This document shows, piece by piece, positions 45,357 to 53,231 of a DNA stretch of 55,931 nucleotides (positions are counted from its first letter, which is position 1; each line of letters starts with the position of its first letter). Location: positions 1 through 55,931 of the forward strand of contig JAEEVL010000022.1 of the NCBI GenBank assembly GCA_016290875.1, read 5' to 3'. The position numbers were made by a program, and so were the translations under genes. The DNA is from Ruminococcus sp. (lineage in GTDB: Bacteria; Bacillota; Clostridia; Oscillospirales; Ruminococcaceae). Under the pieces are notes generated by a model. The model was not told where the DNA came from, did no database searches, and saw only the letters and a list, made by a program, of their open reading frames with translations.

Positions 45357-45974
45357 ATGCCAAGAGATAAAACTGAAGCTCATAAAAGGATAATCAAGGC
45401 TGCAACGGTCGAGTTCCTTGAATATGGATTCGAGGGAGCTTCAATGAGGCGAATCGCGGAAAATTCAGGTATAACAGCGGGTGCTCTTTACAAGCACTTT
45501 AAAAACAAAGAGGATATGTTTTCGGCACTTGTTGAACCGACAATAAATGAATTGCTGCAGATATTTGATAAGATGCAGAAAGAATCTCTTGAACTGCTCC
45601 CAAAGGTCGGGATCAACGAAATATGGAAGGATTACGGCGGAGACGCAGCTCTGTTTATGAAGTTTATCTATGCTCATTTTTGTGCTTTTAAGCTGATAGT
45701 ATGCTGTTCACACGGAACTAAGTATGAGAGCTTTATCCATGATGTTGCAATAATGGAGGAAAAGTCCACGACCATGTTCATTGAGAGAAGTAAAGAGCTT
45801 GGAATACAAATTAAAGATGTTCCGGACAGAGAGCTTCATTTGCTGGTCACCGCTAACGTGTCAGCCATATTTGAAGCGATCTTTCACGATTTTTCAGAAG
45901 CTGATGCAATACATTACGCTGATACGCTCGATGTATTTTTCTCAGCAGGCTGGAAGAGGATATTCGGCATTTGA
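45357..45974 (+). CDS. TetR-family regulator of the right ABC pair
   Basis: This 205-residue protein has HTH residues about 8-52 (FEGASMRRIAENSGITAGALYKHFKNKEDMF). I start at ATG 45357 because GGAGGGA lies 6 bases upstream and the longer frame to 45279 covers the promoter. The C-terminal half carries Cys and aromatic residues (FCAFKLIVCCSHGTKYE) of a ligand pocket. A terminator hairpin begins inside the last codons. Confidence 0.88.
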   Translation: MPRDKTEAHKRIIKAATVEFLEYGFEGASMRRIAENSGITAGALYKHFKNKEDMFSALVEPTINELLQIFDKMQKESLELLPKVGINEIWKDYGGDAALFMKFIYAHFCAFKLIVCCSHGTKYESFIHDVAIMEEKSTTMFIERSKELGIQIKDVPDRELHLLVTANVSAIFEAIFHDFSEADAIHYADTLDVFFSAGWKRIFGI

Positions 45975-45989
45975 TGCCGAATGTTTTTT
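45962..45989 (+). terminator. Terminator between the right TetR gene and its ABC pair
   Basis: ATTCGGCAT-TTG-ATGCCGAAT (45962-45982) is followed by G and six T. It separates the regulator from the ABC genes, so the latter probably have their own start or rely on regulated read-through. Confidence 0.82.
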
Positions 45990-45998
45990 GGCATATAG

Positions 45999-46012
45999 TT
46001 AGCTAATGCTAA
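45999..46012. promoter_or_regulatory. Palindromic site before the right ABC pair
   Basis: TTAGCTAATGCTAA differs at only one position from the feo site TTAGCTAAAGCTAA. It sits between TTGGCA (45988-45993) and an A/T-rich -10-like stretch, 22 bases before the ABC start codon. A shared metal-responsive regulator is possible. Confidence 0.5.
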
Positions 46013-46033
46013 TATAAATCAGGAGGTCAATTT

Positions 46034-47797
46034 ATGAAAAAGCAACAACAAAAACGTTCAACACTGAGCTGGGTAGCTGAATTCGCAGGACAAAAGCGAA
46101 CAAATTATGTACTCAGTGTCCTGCTTGCTATGATAAAAGTAGTTTGCGGAATAATGCCATACGTGTATATGGCTCATATTGTTGATAAGCTGCTGCAAAT
46201 GAACGATGGAACACTTGATAAGGATATGAGCCTGCTTACCGCAGACATTGTTAAAATGGCTGTGTTCTGGCTGCTGTGCCGTATTTTTCATGCAATATCT
46301 ACAACTCTATCTCACGCTGCTACTTTTGAAGTTCTTGCGAATATCCGTCGCCAGCTCACTGAAAAGCTGTCAAAACTGCCGCTTGGTTCAGTGCTGTCGC
46401 AGTCCAGCGGAACGTACAAGAACATCATCTGTGAGCGTGTAGATTCAATCGAAACAACACTTGCCCATATCATTCCCGAGGTACTGTCTAATGCATTCGT
46501 ACCTGTCGCTCTGATCGCTTATATGATGACGATAAACTGGAAGCTGACGCTCATATCTTTGATATGCGTGCCTGTTGGAGCTGCATTCTTTATGCTTATG
46601 ATGGTCGGCGGTCAGGAGAGCTACGAAAACACAGTCGTCAAAACAAAAAAGCTTAATGATACAGCTGTTGAGTACATCAATGGCATTGAAGTCATCAAGG
46701 CTTTCGGAAAATCAAAGACTTCCTATGAAAAATTCGTCATTGCGGCAAAAGAAGGTGCTGACTGCTTCATTGACTGGATGAGAAGATGCAATCTGTGGCA
46801 GAATATCTCACTGCTGATAATGCCGTATTTCCTGCTTGGACTGCTTCCTTTCGGTGCAAAGTTCTATATGGACGGCAGTGTTTCGGGCTCCGACTTTCTT
46901 ATGCTGATAATTCTGTCCCTCGGTCTTGTTTCTCCGTTTATGACTATCGCTTCCTATTGGGACGGCGTATCAAAAATGGGAACTATTATAGGGGAGGCAA
47001 CCGAAATACTTGAACGTGAAGAACTGAAACGTCCTGATACAATGACAGCTGAACCGAATGGTACAGATATTGTCCTCAACGACGTTCACTTCGGCTATAA
47101 GGACGAGGAGATACTGCACGGTATCAGCCTTTATATCCGTCAGGGGACTGTCAATGCACTTGTTGGTCCTTCCGGTTCGGGCAAATCGACAATAGCAAAG
47201 CTCATCGCCTCATTCTGGGACGTTGACAGCGGAAGTATCACCTTCGGCGGAGTAGATATCCGCAAGATACCGCTGAATCAGTACAATAACAATATTGCCT
47301 ATGTATCGCAGGATAACTACCTCTTTGACGAGACGATAATGGATAATATACGAATGGGCAACCCGAACGCTTCCGATGAAGACGTTATCAACGCAGCAAA
47401 AGCCTGCGGCTGCCATGACTTTATAATGCAGCTCGAGCACGGCTATAACACAGTTGTCGGCGGTGCAGGCGGACATCTTTCCGGTGGTGAAAGACAGCGC
47501 ATTTCCATTGCAAGAGCAATGCTGAAAAATGCTCCCGTCGTAATTCTTGATGAAGCAACTGCATACACTGATCCCGAAAACGAAGCACTTGTCCAGTCTT
47601 CTGTCGCAAAGCTTGTTCAGGGAAAAACTCTGCTCGTTATCGCACACAGACTTTCAACTATCGCTTCTGCTGATCAGATAATACTGATAAATAACGGAAA
47701 GTTAGAAGCTGTTGGAACACAGCAGGAACTTCTCAAAAAATCACCGCTGTACACACAGATGTGGAACGCACATATGGCAGTAAAGGAGGGAGCATAA
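46034..47797 (+). CDS. ABC half-transporter (permease-ATPase), first of right pair
   Basis: This 587-residue protein has six membrane helices (about 20-320), Walker A GPSGSGKST, LSGGERQRISIARAML and VVILDEATAYTDPENE. It starts at ATG after CAGGAGG and overlaps the next gene by 1 base (TAATG). It is the paralogue of the protein at 42752. With a TTAG-type box upstream, transport of an iron-related compound or siderophore is one possibility, multidrug export another. Confidence 0.88.
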   Translation: MKKQQQKRSTLSWVAEFAGQKRTNYVLSVLLAMIKVVCGIMPYVYMAHIVDKLLQMNDGTLDKDMSLLTADIVKMAVFWLLCRIFHAISTTLSHAATFEVLANIRRQLTEKLSKLPLGSVLSQSSGTYKNIICERVDSIETTLAHIIPEVLSNAFVPVALIAYMMTINWKLTLISLICVPVGAAFFMLMMVGGQESYENTVVKTKKLNDTAVEYINGIEVIKAFGKSKTSYEKFVIAAKEGADCFIDWMRRCNLWQNISLLIMPYFLLGLLPFGAKFYMDGSVSGSDFLMLIILSLGLVSPFMTIASYWDGVSKMGTIIGEATEILEREELKRPDTMTAEPNGTDIVLNDVHFGYKDEEILHGISLYIRQGTVNALVGPSGSGKSTIAKLIASFWDVDSGSITFGGVDIRKIPLNQYNNNIAYVSQDNYLFDETIMDNIRMGNPNASDEDVINAAKACGCHDFIMQLEHGYNTVVGGAGGHLSGGERQRISIARAMLKNAPVVILDEATAYTDPENEALVQSSVAKLVQGKTLLVIAHRLSTIASADQIILINNGKLEAVGTQQELLKKSPLYTQMWNAHMAVKEGA

Positions 47798-49530
47798 TGT
47801 TTACTACACTCAAACGCTTTTTTGAATTCTGTAACGCAGAGGACAGGAAAAAGCTTCACCTGGCGATAGGACTCGGCGTTGTCAGAGCGATATTTGCCGC
47901 ACTCCGTATTACGGCTATTGGCGCAGTAGTAATGGGTATACTTGATGATAATATGTCAAATAAGAATATATGGCTCGCTGTTACGATACTTGCCGTATCG
48001 GTATTTGGACAGCTTTTCATCAATCTTAAAACTACTATGCTTCAGACAGAGGCAGGTTATCATTCATGCTCACACAAACGTATCGAAATTGCAGAGCATT
48101 TACGCTATCTGCCTATGGGATACTTCAACGATAACAGCCTCGGACATATCACAAGCGTAACAACAAACACTATGGAGGCGCTCTCAGATGTTGCGACAAG
48201 AGTCGTTATGCTCACTACACAGGGCATACTTACAACATTTGTCATCACAGCTTTTGTTTTCATCTTTGATTGGCGTATAGGACTTCTTCTGACAGCAGGC
48301 GTTGCCGTCTATGCTCTGATAAATGCAGCTATGCAGAAGAAAACACGCAAAGGCGCACCCATACAACAGAAAGCAAACAGAGAACTCGTAGCAGCTGTTA
48401 TCGAATTCATTCAAGGTATCGCAGAGGTCAAGAATTATAATCTCGTGAGTGAACGTGCAAAAAAGCTTGAAAAAACGATCAAAGCAAAGCAGTACGGCGA
48501 TACTCATCTTGAATTCGACGTTATCCCATTCATCACATTGCAGGAGATCGTCACGAAGCTGACAGGTGTTCTGATGTGTACTGCATCTGTGTATTTCTAC
48601 ATTAACGGCAGTATGTCGCTGCTCTACTGTATAATGATGATGATAAGCTCATTTATGGTTTATGAAAGCCTTGATGTTATGGCAGGATTTTCCGCACTCA
48701 TACGCAGCGTAGGCGTTTGTGTTGATCAGGCAAGCGAAATACTCTCCATACCTGAAATAGATATAAACGGCGATGATATCAAACCTGCAAGCCATGATAT
48801 AGAACTGAAAAATGTTACATTCGCATACGAAAACAGGACTATAATCAATGGCATTGACCTTAGAATTCCCGAACACACCACTACTGCAATTGTAGGTCCT
48901 TCCGGCGGAGGAAAGACAACACTCACAAATCTTATGGCTCGGTTCTGGGACGTACAAGGCGGAGAAGTATTGCTTGGCGGACAAAATGTCAAGAATTACA
49001 GCTTTGACAGTCTTATGAGAAATTTCAGCTTTGTGTTCCAGAGAGTGTATCTGTTCGAGGATACTATTGCAAACAAAATCCGCTTTGGAGATCCTGATGC
49101 TCCTATGGAAAAAGTCATTGAAGCTGCAAAAAAAGCTCGCTGCCACGACTTTATCATGAGTCTGCCTGACGGCTATGATACTGTTATCGGTGAAGGCGGT
49201 GCAAGTCTCTCAGGCGGTGAAAAACAGCGTATTTCCATTGCAAGAGCGATAATGAAGGACTCTCCGGTCATTATTCTCGATGAAGCGACTGCAAATGTAG
49301 ATCCGGAAAATGAAGAAGAACTGACAAAGGCTATCGAGGAACTCACAAAGGAAAAAACTATCATAATGATAGCACACCGCCTGAAAACAGTCAAACACGC
49401 TGATCAGATAGTCGTAATCGACGGCGGCAGGATCGTTCAGCAGGGAAAACACGCTGAGCTTATGCAGCAGGACGGAATCTACCGCACCTTTGTTGAGGAC
49501 AGGAAAAAGGCTGTGAGCTGGAAGCTGTAA
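47797..49530 (+). CDS. ABC half-transporter (permease-ATPase), second of right pair
   Basis: This 577-residue protein starts at ATG 47797 after AAAGGAGGG; the longer frame to 47761 overlaps the upstream gene. It has six membrane helices, Walker A GPSGGGKTT, LSGGEKQRISIARAIM and VIILDEATANVDPENE. It is the paralogue of the protein at 41019 and probably forms a heterodimer with the product of 46034. No clear terminator follows; the hairpin-element array begins 33 bases later. Confidence 0.88.
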   Translation: MFTTLKRFFEFCNAEDRKKLHLAIGLGVVRAIFAALRITAIGAVVMGILDDNMSNKNIWLAVTILAVSVFGQLFINLKTTMLQTEAGYHSCSHKRIEIAEHLRYLPMGYFNDNSLGHITSVTTNTMEALSDVATRVVMLTTQGILTTFVITAFVFIFDWRIGLLLTAGVAVYALINAAMQKKTRKGAPIQQKANRELVAAVIEFIQGIAEVKNYNLVSERAKKLEKTIKAKQYGDTHLEFDVIPFITLQEIVTKLTGVLMCTASVYFYINGSMSLLYCIMMMISSFMVYESLDVMAGFSALIRSVGVCVDQASEILSIPEIDINGDDIKPASHDIELKNVTFAYENRTIINGIDLRIPEHTTTAIVGPSGGGKTTLTNLMARFWDVQGGEVLLGGQNVKNYSFDSLMRNFSFVFQRVYLFEDTIANKIRFGDPDAPMEKVIEAAKKARCHDFIMSLPDGYDTVIGEGGASLSGGEKQRISIARAIMKDSPVIILDEATANVDPENEEELTKAIEELTKEKTIIMIAHRLKTVKHADQIVVIDGGRIVQQGKHAELMQQDGIYRTFVEDRKKAVSWKL

Positions 49531-49562
49531 TAAGCGGTATATTCCGGCAGATACCTGCCCCG

Positions 49563-49647
49563 TATGAAAAATGTGAAAAACTGGTGTGACCTTTTCGCGA
49601 GACTAAGAAAGTCTGAAACCTTACACCAAAAATTCACAAAATTCACA
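49563..49647. repeat. Dispersed hairpin element, copy H (arm word TGTGAA)
   Basis: Left TATGAAAAATGTGAA and right TTCACAAAATTCACA pair (one G-T) around the core. It is the first member of the second three-copy array. Confidence 0.8.
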
Positions 49648-49707
49648 TTGTGCCGGTTCTGATACGAAAAAGGCCATATACCGCGAAATCTTAGAGTGCT
49701 GGAAAAA

Positions 49708-49785
49708 GGTAGCAAAGTTGGTGTAACCTTTTCACGAGGCTAAGAAACATTGAAACCTTACACTGAAAATGCTACCTTTACTACC
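49708..49785. repeat. Dispersed hairpin element, copy I (arm word GGTAGC)
   Basis: Left GGTAGC and right GCTACC are perfectly complementary around the core; a further ACTACC follows. It is separated from copy H by the CCGGT spacer. Confidence 0.78.
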
Positions 49786-49833
49786 AATATCTAAATGTGC
49801 CGGAAGTGAATAATCAATGCGGCAATTAGAGTC

Positions 49834-49920
49834 CTGGATAAAATGGATATTTTTGGTGTAACCTTTTCGCGAAGCTAAGAAAGTTTAGAACCTTACACTG
49901 ATAATATCCAAAATATCCAG
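49834..49920. repeat. Dispersed hairpin element, copy J (arm word TGGATA)
   Basis: Left CTGGATAAAATGGATAT and right ATATCCAAAATATCCAG are complementary in both duplicated words. It is third in the array, flanked by GCCGGGGAGG as at copy D. Confidence 0.82.
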
Positions 49921-49956
49921 CCGGGGAGGAAGTGGATTCTGATGCGTAAAGGAAAA

Positions 49957-49984
49957 AGCCTCTGAATTTGACTGTTCAGAGGCT
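49957..49984 (-). terminator. Terminator of the small lipoprotein gene
   Basis: On the minus strand AGCCTCTGAA and TTCAGAGGCT form a 10-bp stem followed by TTTTTCC. Confidence 0.85.
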
Positions 49985-50022
49985 GAATAAAACTGAAGTT
50001 AATGATATTTTATAATGAAAGG

Positions 50023-50493
50023 TTAGTTATGAATGTTATAGTGATCAAGCAGTTCGTTCCAACTATGCACATTTAGTTCCTCAATACTGCTGACCTTTCC
50101 GGAGACGCCTATAGATTCATGTTTTTCCTGCGGTTGGTGCAAAAAAACAGTGTCAGGGCGTGTGCCGGAAAAAATGATTATATACTCCATATTTCTAAGT
50201 TGTGGATACTCGTTAAGGAGAATTGTTCCAAAGCCATTATCATCTTGTATTGTTCCATATAACGTATTTGGAGTATCATTGCTCCATTTATAAAATGCTG
50301 CTTCGCTGCGAATGTAACTTGCTAATGTATAAGTAGCTTCGACATTTGTTGAAAAAGAGTCTGATGTGGGCATTTCCTCTGTAGAAGAAAAGACAGCGGA
50401 ACTGTTCATTGAGGAAGTGCTTTGATGATTGCAGCCGTCTATGAATGTAGTACATATGATCATACAACTAATCAGTAGAATTATTCGTTTCAT
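50023..50493 (-). CDS. Small putative lipoprotein
   Basis: This 156-residue protein has a lipoprotein signal (KRIILLISCMIICTT then FIDGC, lipobox Cys at about residue 21) and a Ser-rich linker. Its globular part holds TLYGTIQDDNGFGTILLNEY and SIGVSGKVSSIEELNVHSWNELLD. I recognise no family. The start at ATG 50493 is chosen from AAGGAA 7 bases upstream; a longer frame adds 10 residues and spoils the signal. It is probably anchored to the outer face of the membrane. Confidence 0.65.
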   Translation of the reverse strand: MKRIILLISCMIICTTFIDGCNHQSTSSMNSSAVFSSTEEMPTSDSFSTNVEATYTLASYIRSEAAFYKWSNDTPNTLYGTIQDDNGFGTILLNEYPQLRNMEYIIIFSGTRPDTVFLHQPQEKHESIGVSGKVSSIEELNVHSWNELLDHYNIHN

Positions 50494-50647
50494 ATTATTG
50501 TTCCTTATGTAAATCGTTATCATTACTTTTGTTAAGAGGTTTTATTCTTGCAAACAACGAAACAACTTGGAATACACTGCAAACTCGTTGTTATTCGGAA
50601 ATACTTCCGTAAGCGAAAGCAGAGTAAGCCGTTTATAAAAAGTAAGC

Positions 50648-50685
50648 GAGCCTGCGAGCGCCAACGTGGTTGGGCGCACAGGCTC
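50648..50685. terminator. Large hairpin downstream of the tRNA remnant
   Basis: GAGCCTG with CAGGCTC encloses GCGCCAAC-GTG-GTTGGGCGC, a nearly perfect long hairpin. On the minus strand it is followed by GCTTACTTTTTA, so it probably terminated the former tRNA transcript. Confidence 0.6.
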
Positions 50686-50690
50686 TGTGC

Positions 50691-50736
50691 TGGCGCAGTG
50701 GGTGGGATTCGAACCCACGTCCCTCAAGGGGCATCA
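50691..50736 (-). pseudogene. 3' remnant of a class II tRNA (Leu/Ser type), probable attachment site
   Basis: On the minus strand a T arm GTGGG-TTCGAAT-CCCAC is followed by CCACTGC-G-CCA, and preceded by a variable-arm-like CCC-TTGA-GGG. The anticodon arm, D arm and matching 5' acceptor strand (which should be close to GCAGTGG) are not found in the next 200 bases. It is thus a 3' piece, as left when an element integrates into a tRNA gene. Confidence 0.65.
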
Positions 50737-50841
50737 TGATTTCGAGAAATTTTTTAACCTTCCCAATTGGTCACTTATCGTATTAAAAATACGCCGTTTT
50801 ATCCCTCTTTTTCAAGCATTTTCACCCCATATTTGGAAATT

Positions 50842-50872
50842 TGCGAGAAAAGTGCGAGAAAACTGCGAGAAA
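50842..50872. repeat. Three 11-bp direct repeats before the excisionase-like gene
   Basis: TGCGAGAAAA occurs at 50842 and 50853, and TGCGAGAAA at 50864, spaced exactly 11 bases. A related TTCGAGAAAT lies at 50741 beside the tRNA remnant. Such helically phased repeats suit integrase-arm or excisionase binding. Confidence 0.7.
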
Positions 50873-50913
50873 TTTCAGCCGACTAAATCGAAAAATGAAA
50901 GGAAAAAGCGACC

Positions 50914-51171
50914 ATGAATAAGGAAGAAAAACGTAAAGAACTTGAAAGAATGCTCAGGAGATGTCCAGAGGTGCTATCACCGATAAAAGTGTCGAGATGG
51001 TCTCCGTTCGGAAAGAACAGAGTTTATGAAATGATACATACTGGAGAGCTTCGCTCCTTCGTCTATCAGGGCGGATACATAATCAGCAAGGACGACCTCA
51101 TTGATTACCTGCTCGAGCACTGCGATGACGAGCCTGCACGTTCGATAAAGCGAGGCGGCAAGGATGAGTGA
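50914..51171 (+). CDS. Excisionase-like winged-helix DNA-binding protein
   Basis: This 85-residue protein has a MerR/Xis-like wHTH: SRWSPFGKNRVYEMIHTGELRSFVYQGGYIISKDDLIDYL. Proteins of this size and fold act as excisionases or small regulators of integrated elements. It is 40 bases after phased direct repeats and near a tRNA 3' remnant, which fits Xis; no integrase is present in the window. It overlaps the next gene by 8 bases. Confidence 0.65.
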   Translation: MNKEEKRKELERMLRRCPEVLSPIKVSRWSPFGKNRVYEMIHTGELRSFVYQGGYIISKDDLIDYLLEHCDDEPARSIKRGGKDE

Positions 51172-51658
51172 TTACAGCTACCTGTACGATGAGTTCCCAG
51201 AAGTGATATCAGGAGAACAGCTGCGAAAGATACTTCATATCAGCAAGCGGAAATGTGCATGGCTGCTGAACAGCGGAGTTATCCCCTGCACTGACAGCTA
51301 CCAAAGAACTCGCCGCTACTCAATAAATCTCGATGATGTTATCGACTACATTATAGCATCCGAGAACGCCGCTGTCAATGTTCAGCCGCTAAGACCACCC
51401 GAGAAATTCCGTGAACAGCTTATCGACGAATGGTTCGACGTACCTGACGTTCTGACCATATCCGATGTCGCAGGCATAACAGGCTACACTTCCAATGCCG
51501 TTGACCGTTGGATAGTGAAAGGCAGCTTACGCTCGGTAATAACCCAAACTGGAATAATCACTTGCCGTGAATGGCTCGCCGACTTCTACTGTGGCGATGG
51601 ATATAATATCGTTAAAAAGGTCGATAAGCACAGGAAATTGCTTGATAAATTTTTATAA
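51164..51658 (+). CDS. Double helix-turn-helix protein
   Basis: This 164-residue protein contains two wHTH units: ISGEQLRKILHISKRKCAWLLNSGVIP (about 11-37) with RRYSINLDDVIDYI, and LTISDVAGITGYTSNAVDRWIVKGSLRS (about 100-127). It is coupled to the excisionase-like gene. The last 60 bases or so are duplicated at about 52139-52205. It is likely a regulator of a former mobile element. Confidence 0.6.
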   Translation: MSDYSYLYDEFPEVISGEQLRKILHISKRKCAWLLNSGVIPCTDSYQRTRRYSINLDDVIDYIIASENAAVNVQPLRPPEKFREQLIDEWFDVPDVLTISDVAGITGYTSNAVDRWIVKGSLRSVITQTGIITCREWLADFYCGDGYNIVKKVDKHRKLLDKFL

Positions 51659-51691
51659 TTCAAAAGCTTAAGGGGTTCGTAACACAGCTGC

Positions 51692-52078
51692 TCAAACAAC
51701 ATTTCTTACATCACTTTCGATAATATTAAATCTTCTGAATTCAGGTATAGCCTCTTTTTCGGCTATTCTTAACGGTTCATCTGATTTTAATACTTCACTG
51801 TTAAGCAGCACGCCTACTGGATATATGGGCTTTTCCAGTTTTCGTGTGCGAAGATCATTATACTTGGAACAAAGCGGTATTTCGTTAATTCTTGATAAAT
51901 AATCGATCATAGCAAGTAGATAGAGAGCTTCGGGATACCAATGCTTATTATAAAGCTTGCGGACTTCATCGTTTTCCAATACATCTAAAAAAAAATCCAG
52001 ATCACCTATATCTTTAACATGATGACAGGTATTACTTTTAAATATCTCAAAGGAACTTCGAACATCCTCTATCAACAT
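51692..52078 (-). CDS. Hypothetical protein (128 residues)
   Basis: It starts at ATG 7 bases after CAGGAGG. It is mostly helical, with a central conserved-looking YNKHWYPEALYLLAMIDYLS and LCSKYNDLRTRKLEKPIYP. No signal or membrane helix is visible, and I do not recognise the family. It lies between the HTH gene and a duplicated fragment of that gene, so it may have arrived as cargo. It is near the AbiE pair, so a defence or toxin-antitoxin link is possible but unsupported. Confidence 0.5.
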   Translation of the reverse strand: MLIEDVRSSFEIFKSNTCHHVKDIGDLDFFLDVLENDEVRKLYNKHWYPEALYLLAMIDYLSRINEIPLCSKYNDLRTRKLEKPIYPVGVLLNSEVLKSDEPLRIAEKEAIPEFRRFNIIESDVRNVV

Positions 52079-52138
52079 GATAACGCCTCCTGTTCAATAA
52101 TTCATTATGCCACGCTGTAAATGTCTCGTCAATTCCTA

Positions 52139-52205
52139 TTGCGGTGACGGGTATAACATCGTTAAGAAGGTCGATAAGCACTAGGAATTGCTTAGAAAGC
52201 TTATA
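52139..52205 (+). pseudogene. Duplicated 3' fragment of the double-HTH gene
   Basis: TATTGCGGTGACGGGTATAA and the following bases repeat 51591-51656 with scattered changes. The frame would read CGDGYNIVKKVDKH and then stop at TAG. No start or upstream part remains. Confidence 0.7.
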
Positions 52206-52211
52206 TAAACC

Positions 52212-52240
52212 AAACGCTCAGGAAGTTCCTGAGCGTTTCA
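52212..52240. terminator. Strong hairpin after the duplicated fragment
   Basis: AAACGCTCAGGA-AGT-TCCTGAGCGTTT is a perfect 12-bp stem followed by CATTT. It is probably the terminator of the ancestral HTH gene, absent from the first copy. Confidence 0.7.
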
Positions 52241-52319
52241 TTTCGACAGTCCGTAAGTGCTATGCTCCATCGACCAAGCGACTAACATTCTCTATATCTT
52301 TCAATTTTCATTGTACGAT

Positions 52320-53231
52320 TCAAATCTTGGCAAGAATACCGTTTTGAAGGATTTTCTCCAATGCTGACACTGCTGTATCGTATGAAACAGCTTCAAACAG
52401 CAACGGCACTGTTATTGTATCGTAATCCTCTTTATAGGTTTTCTTATCAATGACCTCTCGGAGAACTTCGGTCACGTTTGTTCCTGCCTGAACGGAAAGG
52501 CACATCTTATGCGGTCTACGTTCGTCTGCAACAGATTTGGCAAGGTCTTTCAATGTATCATCAACCGCAACAATCTCAGATAGTTTATAAATATCGTAGA
52601 TATGCCGTGAATGTTCGGTAGTGTTATTCAGCAGATAATAATCTGCCAGAGCATACAGCTTGTCAAGCATCGTTCGCTCTGCTGTTTGTACGTTCAGCTC
52701 AAATGGCTGCAAGCTATATTGCTCGATGAAGCTGTCATAATCGTTTTCGTGAAGATATTGATAGACAAGACTATCTGCTTTCATTATTTTTGTTGGATAT
52801 GTTCTTTGATATACCGCTGTCTCAACAATGAGCTGTTCTTTCAGATATGCAGCAGAAAGTGAAGAGGGATAGTCAATAATATACCGATTATAGTCTCGGC
52901 GGCTTTTGATCGTATCGGCATTTGTAAGCTCAAATTCTAAATCACTAATAATCTGTATTATATTCATTTTGAGCTGCTTTCGCTTCTTTTCAGGCGGTTT
53001 GACTTCTGACTGTAAATTAAGGTCGATATCCTCAGAAAAACGCTTGATGATATGGTAGCACTTTGATAGTGACGTACCGCCTTTGAAAACAATATCAGGC
53101 ATGACATCAGTGATCTTTTTCAAAAAGAGCGTTACGAAATAATCCTTCTCAACAATCTCTGCTTTTACACCGAGATATTCAGAAGTCCGCAGGATAAGCT
53201 GTTCAAATGTATCTTTCTCATTATGCAACAT
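52320..53231 (-). CDS. abiEii: AbiEii-type nucleotidyltransferase toxin
   Basis: This 303-residue protein has the AbiEii/AbiGii nucleotidyltransferase signature DIVFKGGTSLSKCYHIIKRF then SEDIDLNL (about 40-70), and a later MLDKLYALADYYL typical of the family. AbiEii toxins of type IV systems inactivate tRNA by adding nucleotides and halt growth during phage infection. It overlaps the antitoxin gene by 11 bases, the usual order. Confidence 0.88.
   Translation of the reverse strand: MLHNEKDTFEQLILRTSEYLGVKAEIVEKDYFVTLFLKKITDVMPDIVFKGGTSLSKCYHIIKRFSEDIDLNLQSEVKPPEKKRKQLKMNIIQIISDLEFELTNADTIKSRRDYNRYIIDYPSSLSAAYLKEQLIVETAVYQRTYPTKIMKADSLVYQYLHENDYDSFIEQYSLQPFELNVQTAERTMLDKLYALADYYLLNNTTEHSRHIYDIYKLSEIVAVDDTLKDLAKSVADERRPHKMCLSVQAGTNVTEVLREVIDKKTYKEDYDTITVPLLFEAVSYDTAVSALEKILQNGILAKI

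Noticed and set aside
49563..49920. Integron attC sites or transposon ends
   Set aside because: The conserved part is the centre and the variable part is the arms, the opposite of attC/transposon ends; no integrase or transposase is adjacent.
50691..50736. Complete tRNA gene
   Set aside because: Only the T arm, part of the variable arm and the acceptor 3' strand are present; no anticodon or D arm precedes them.
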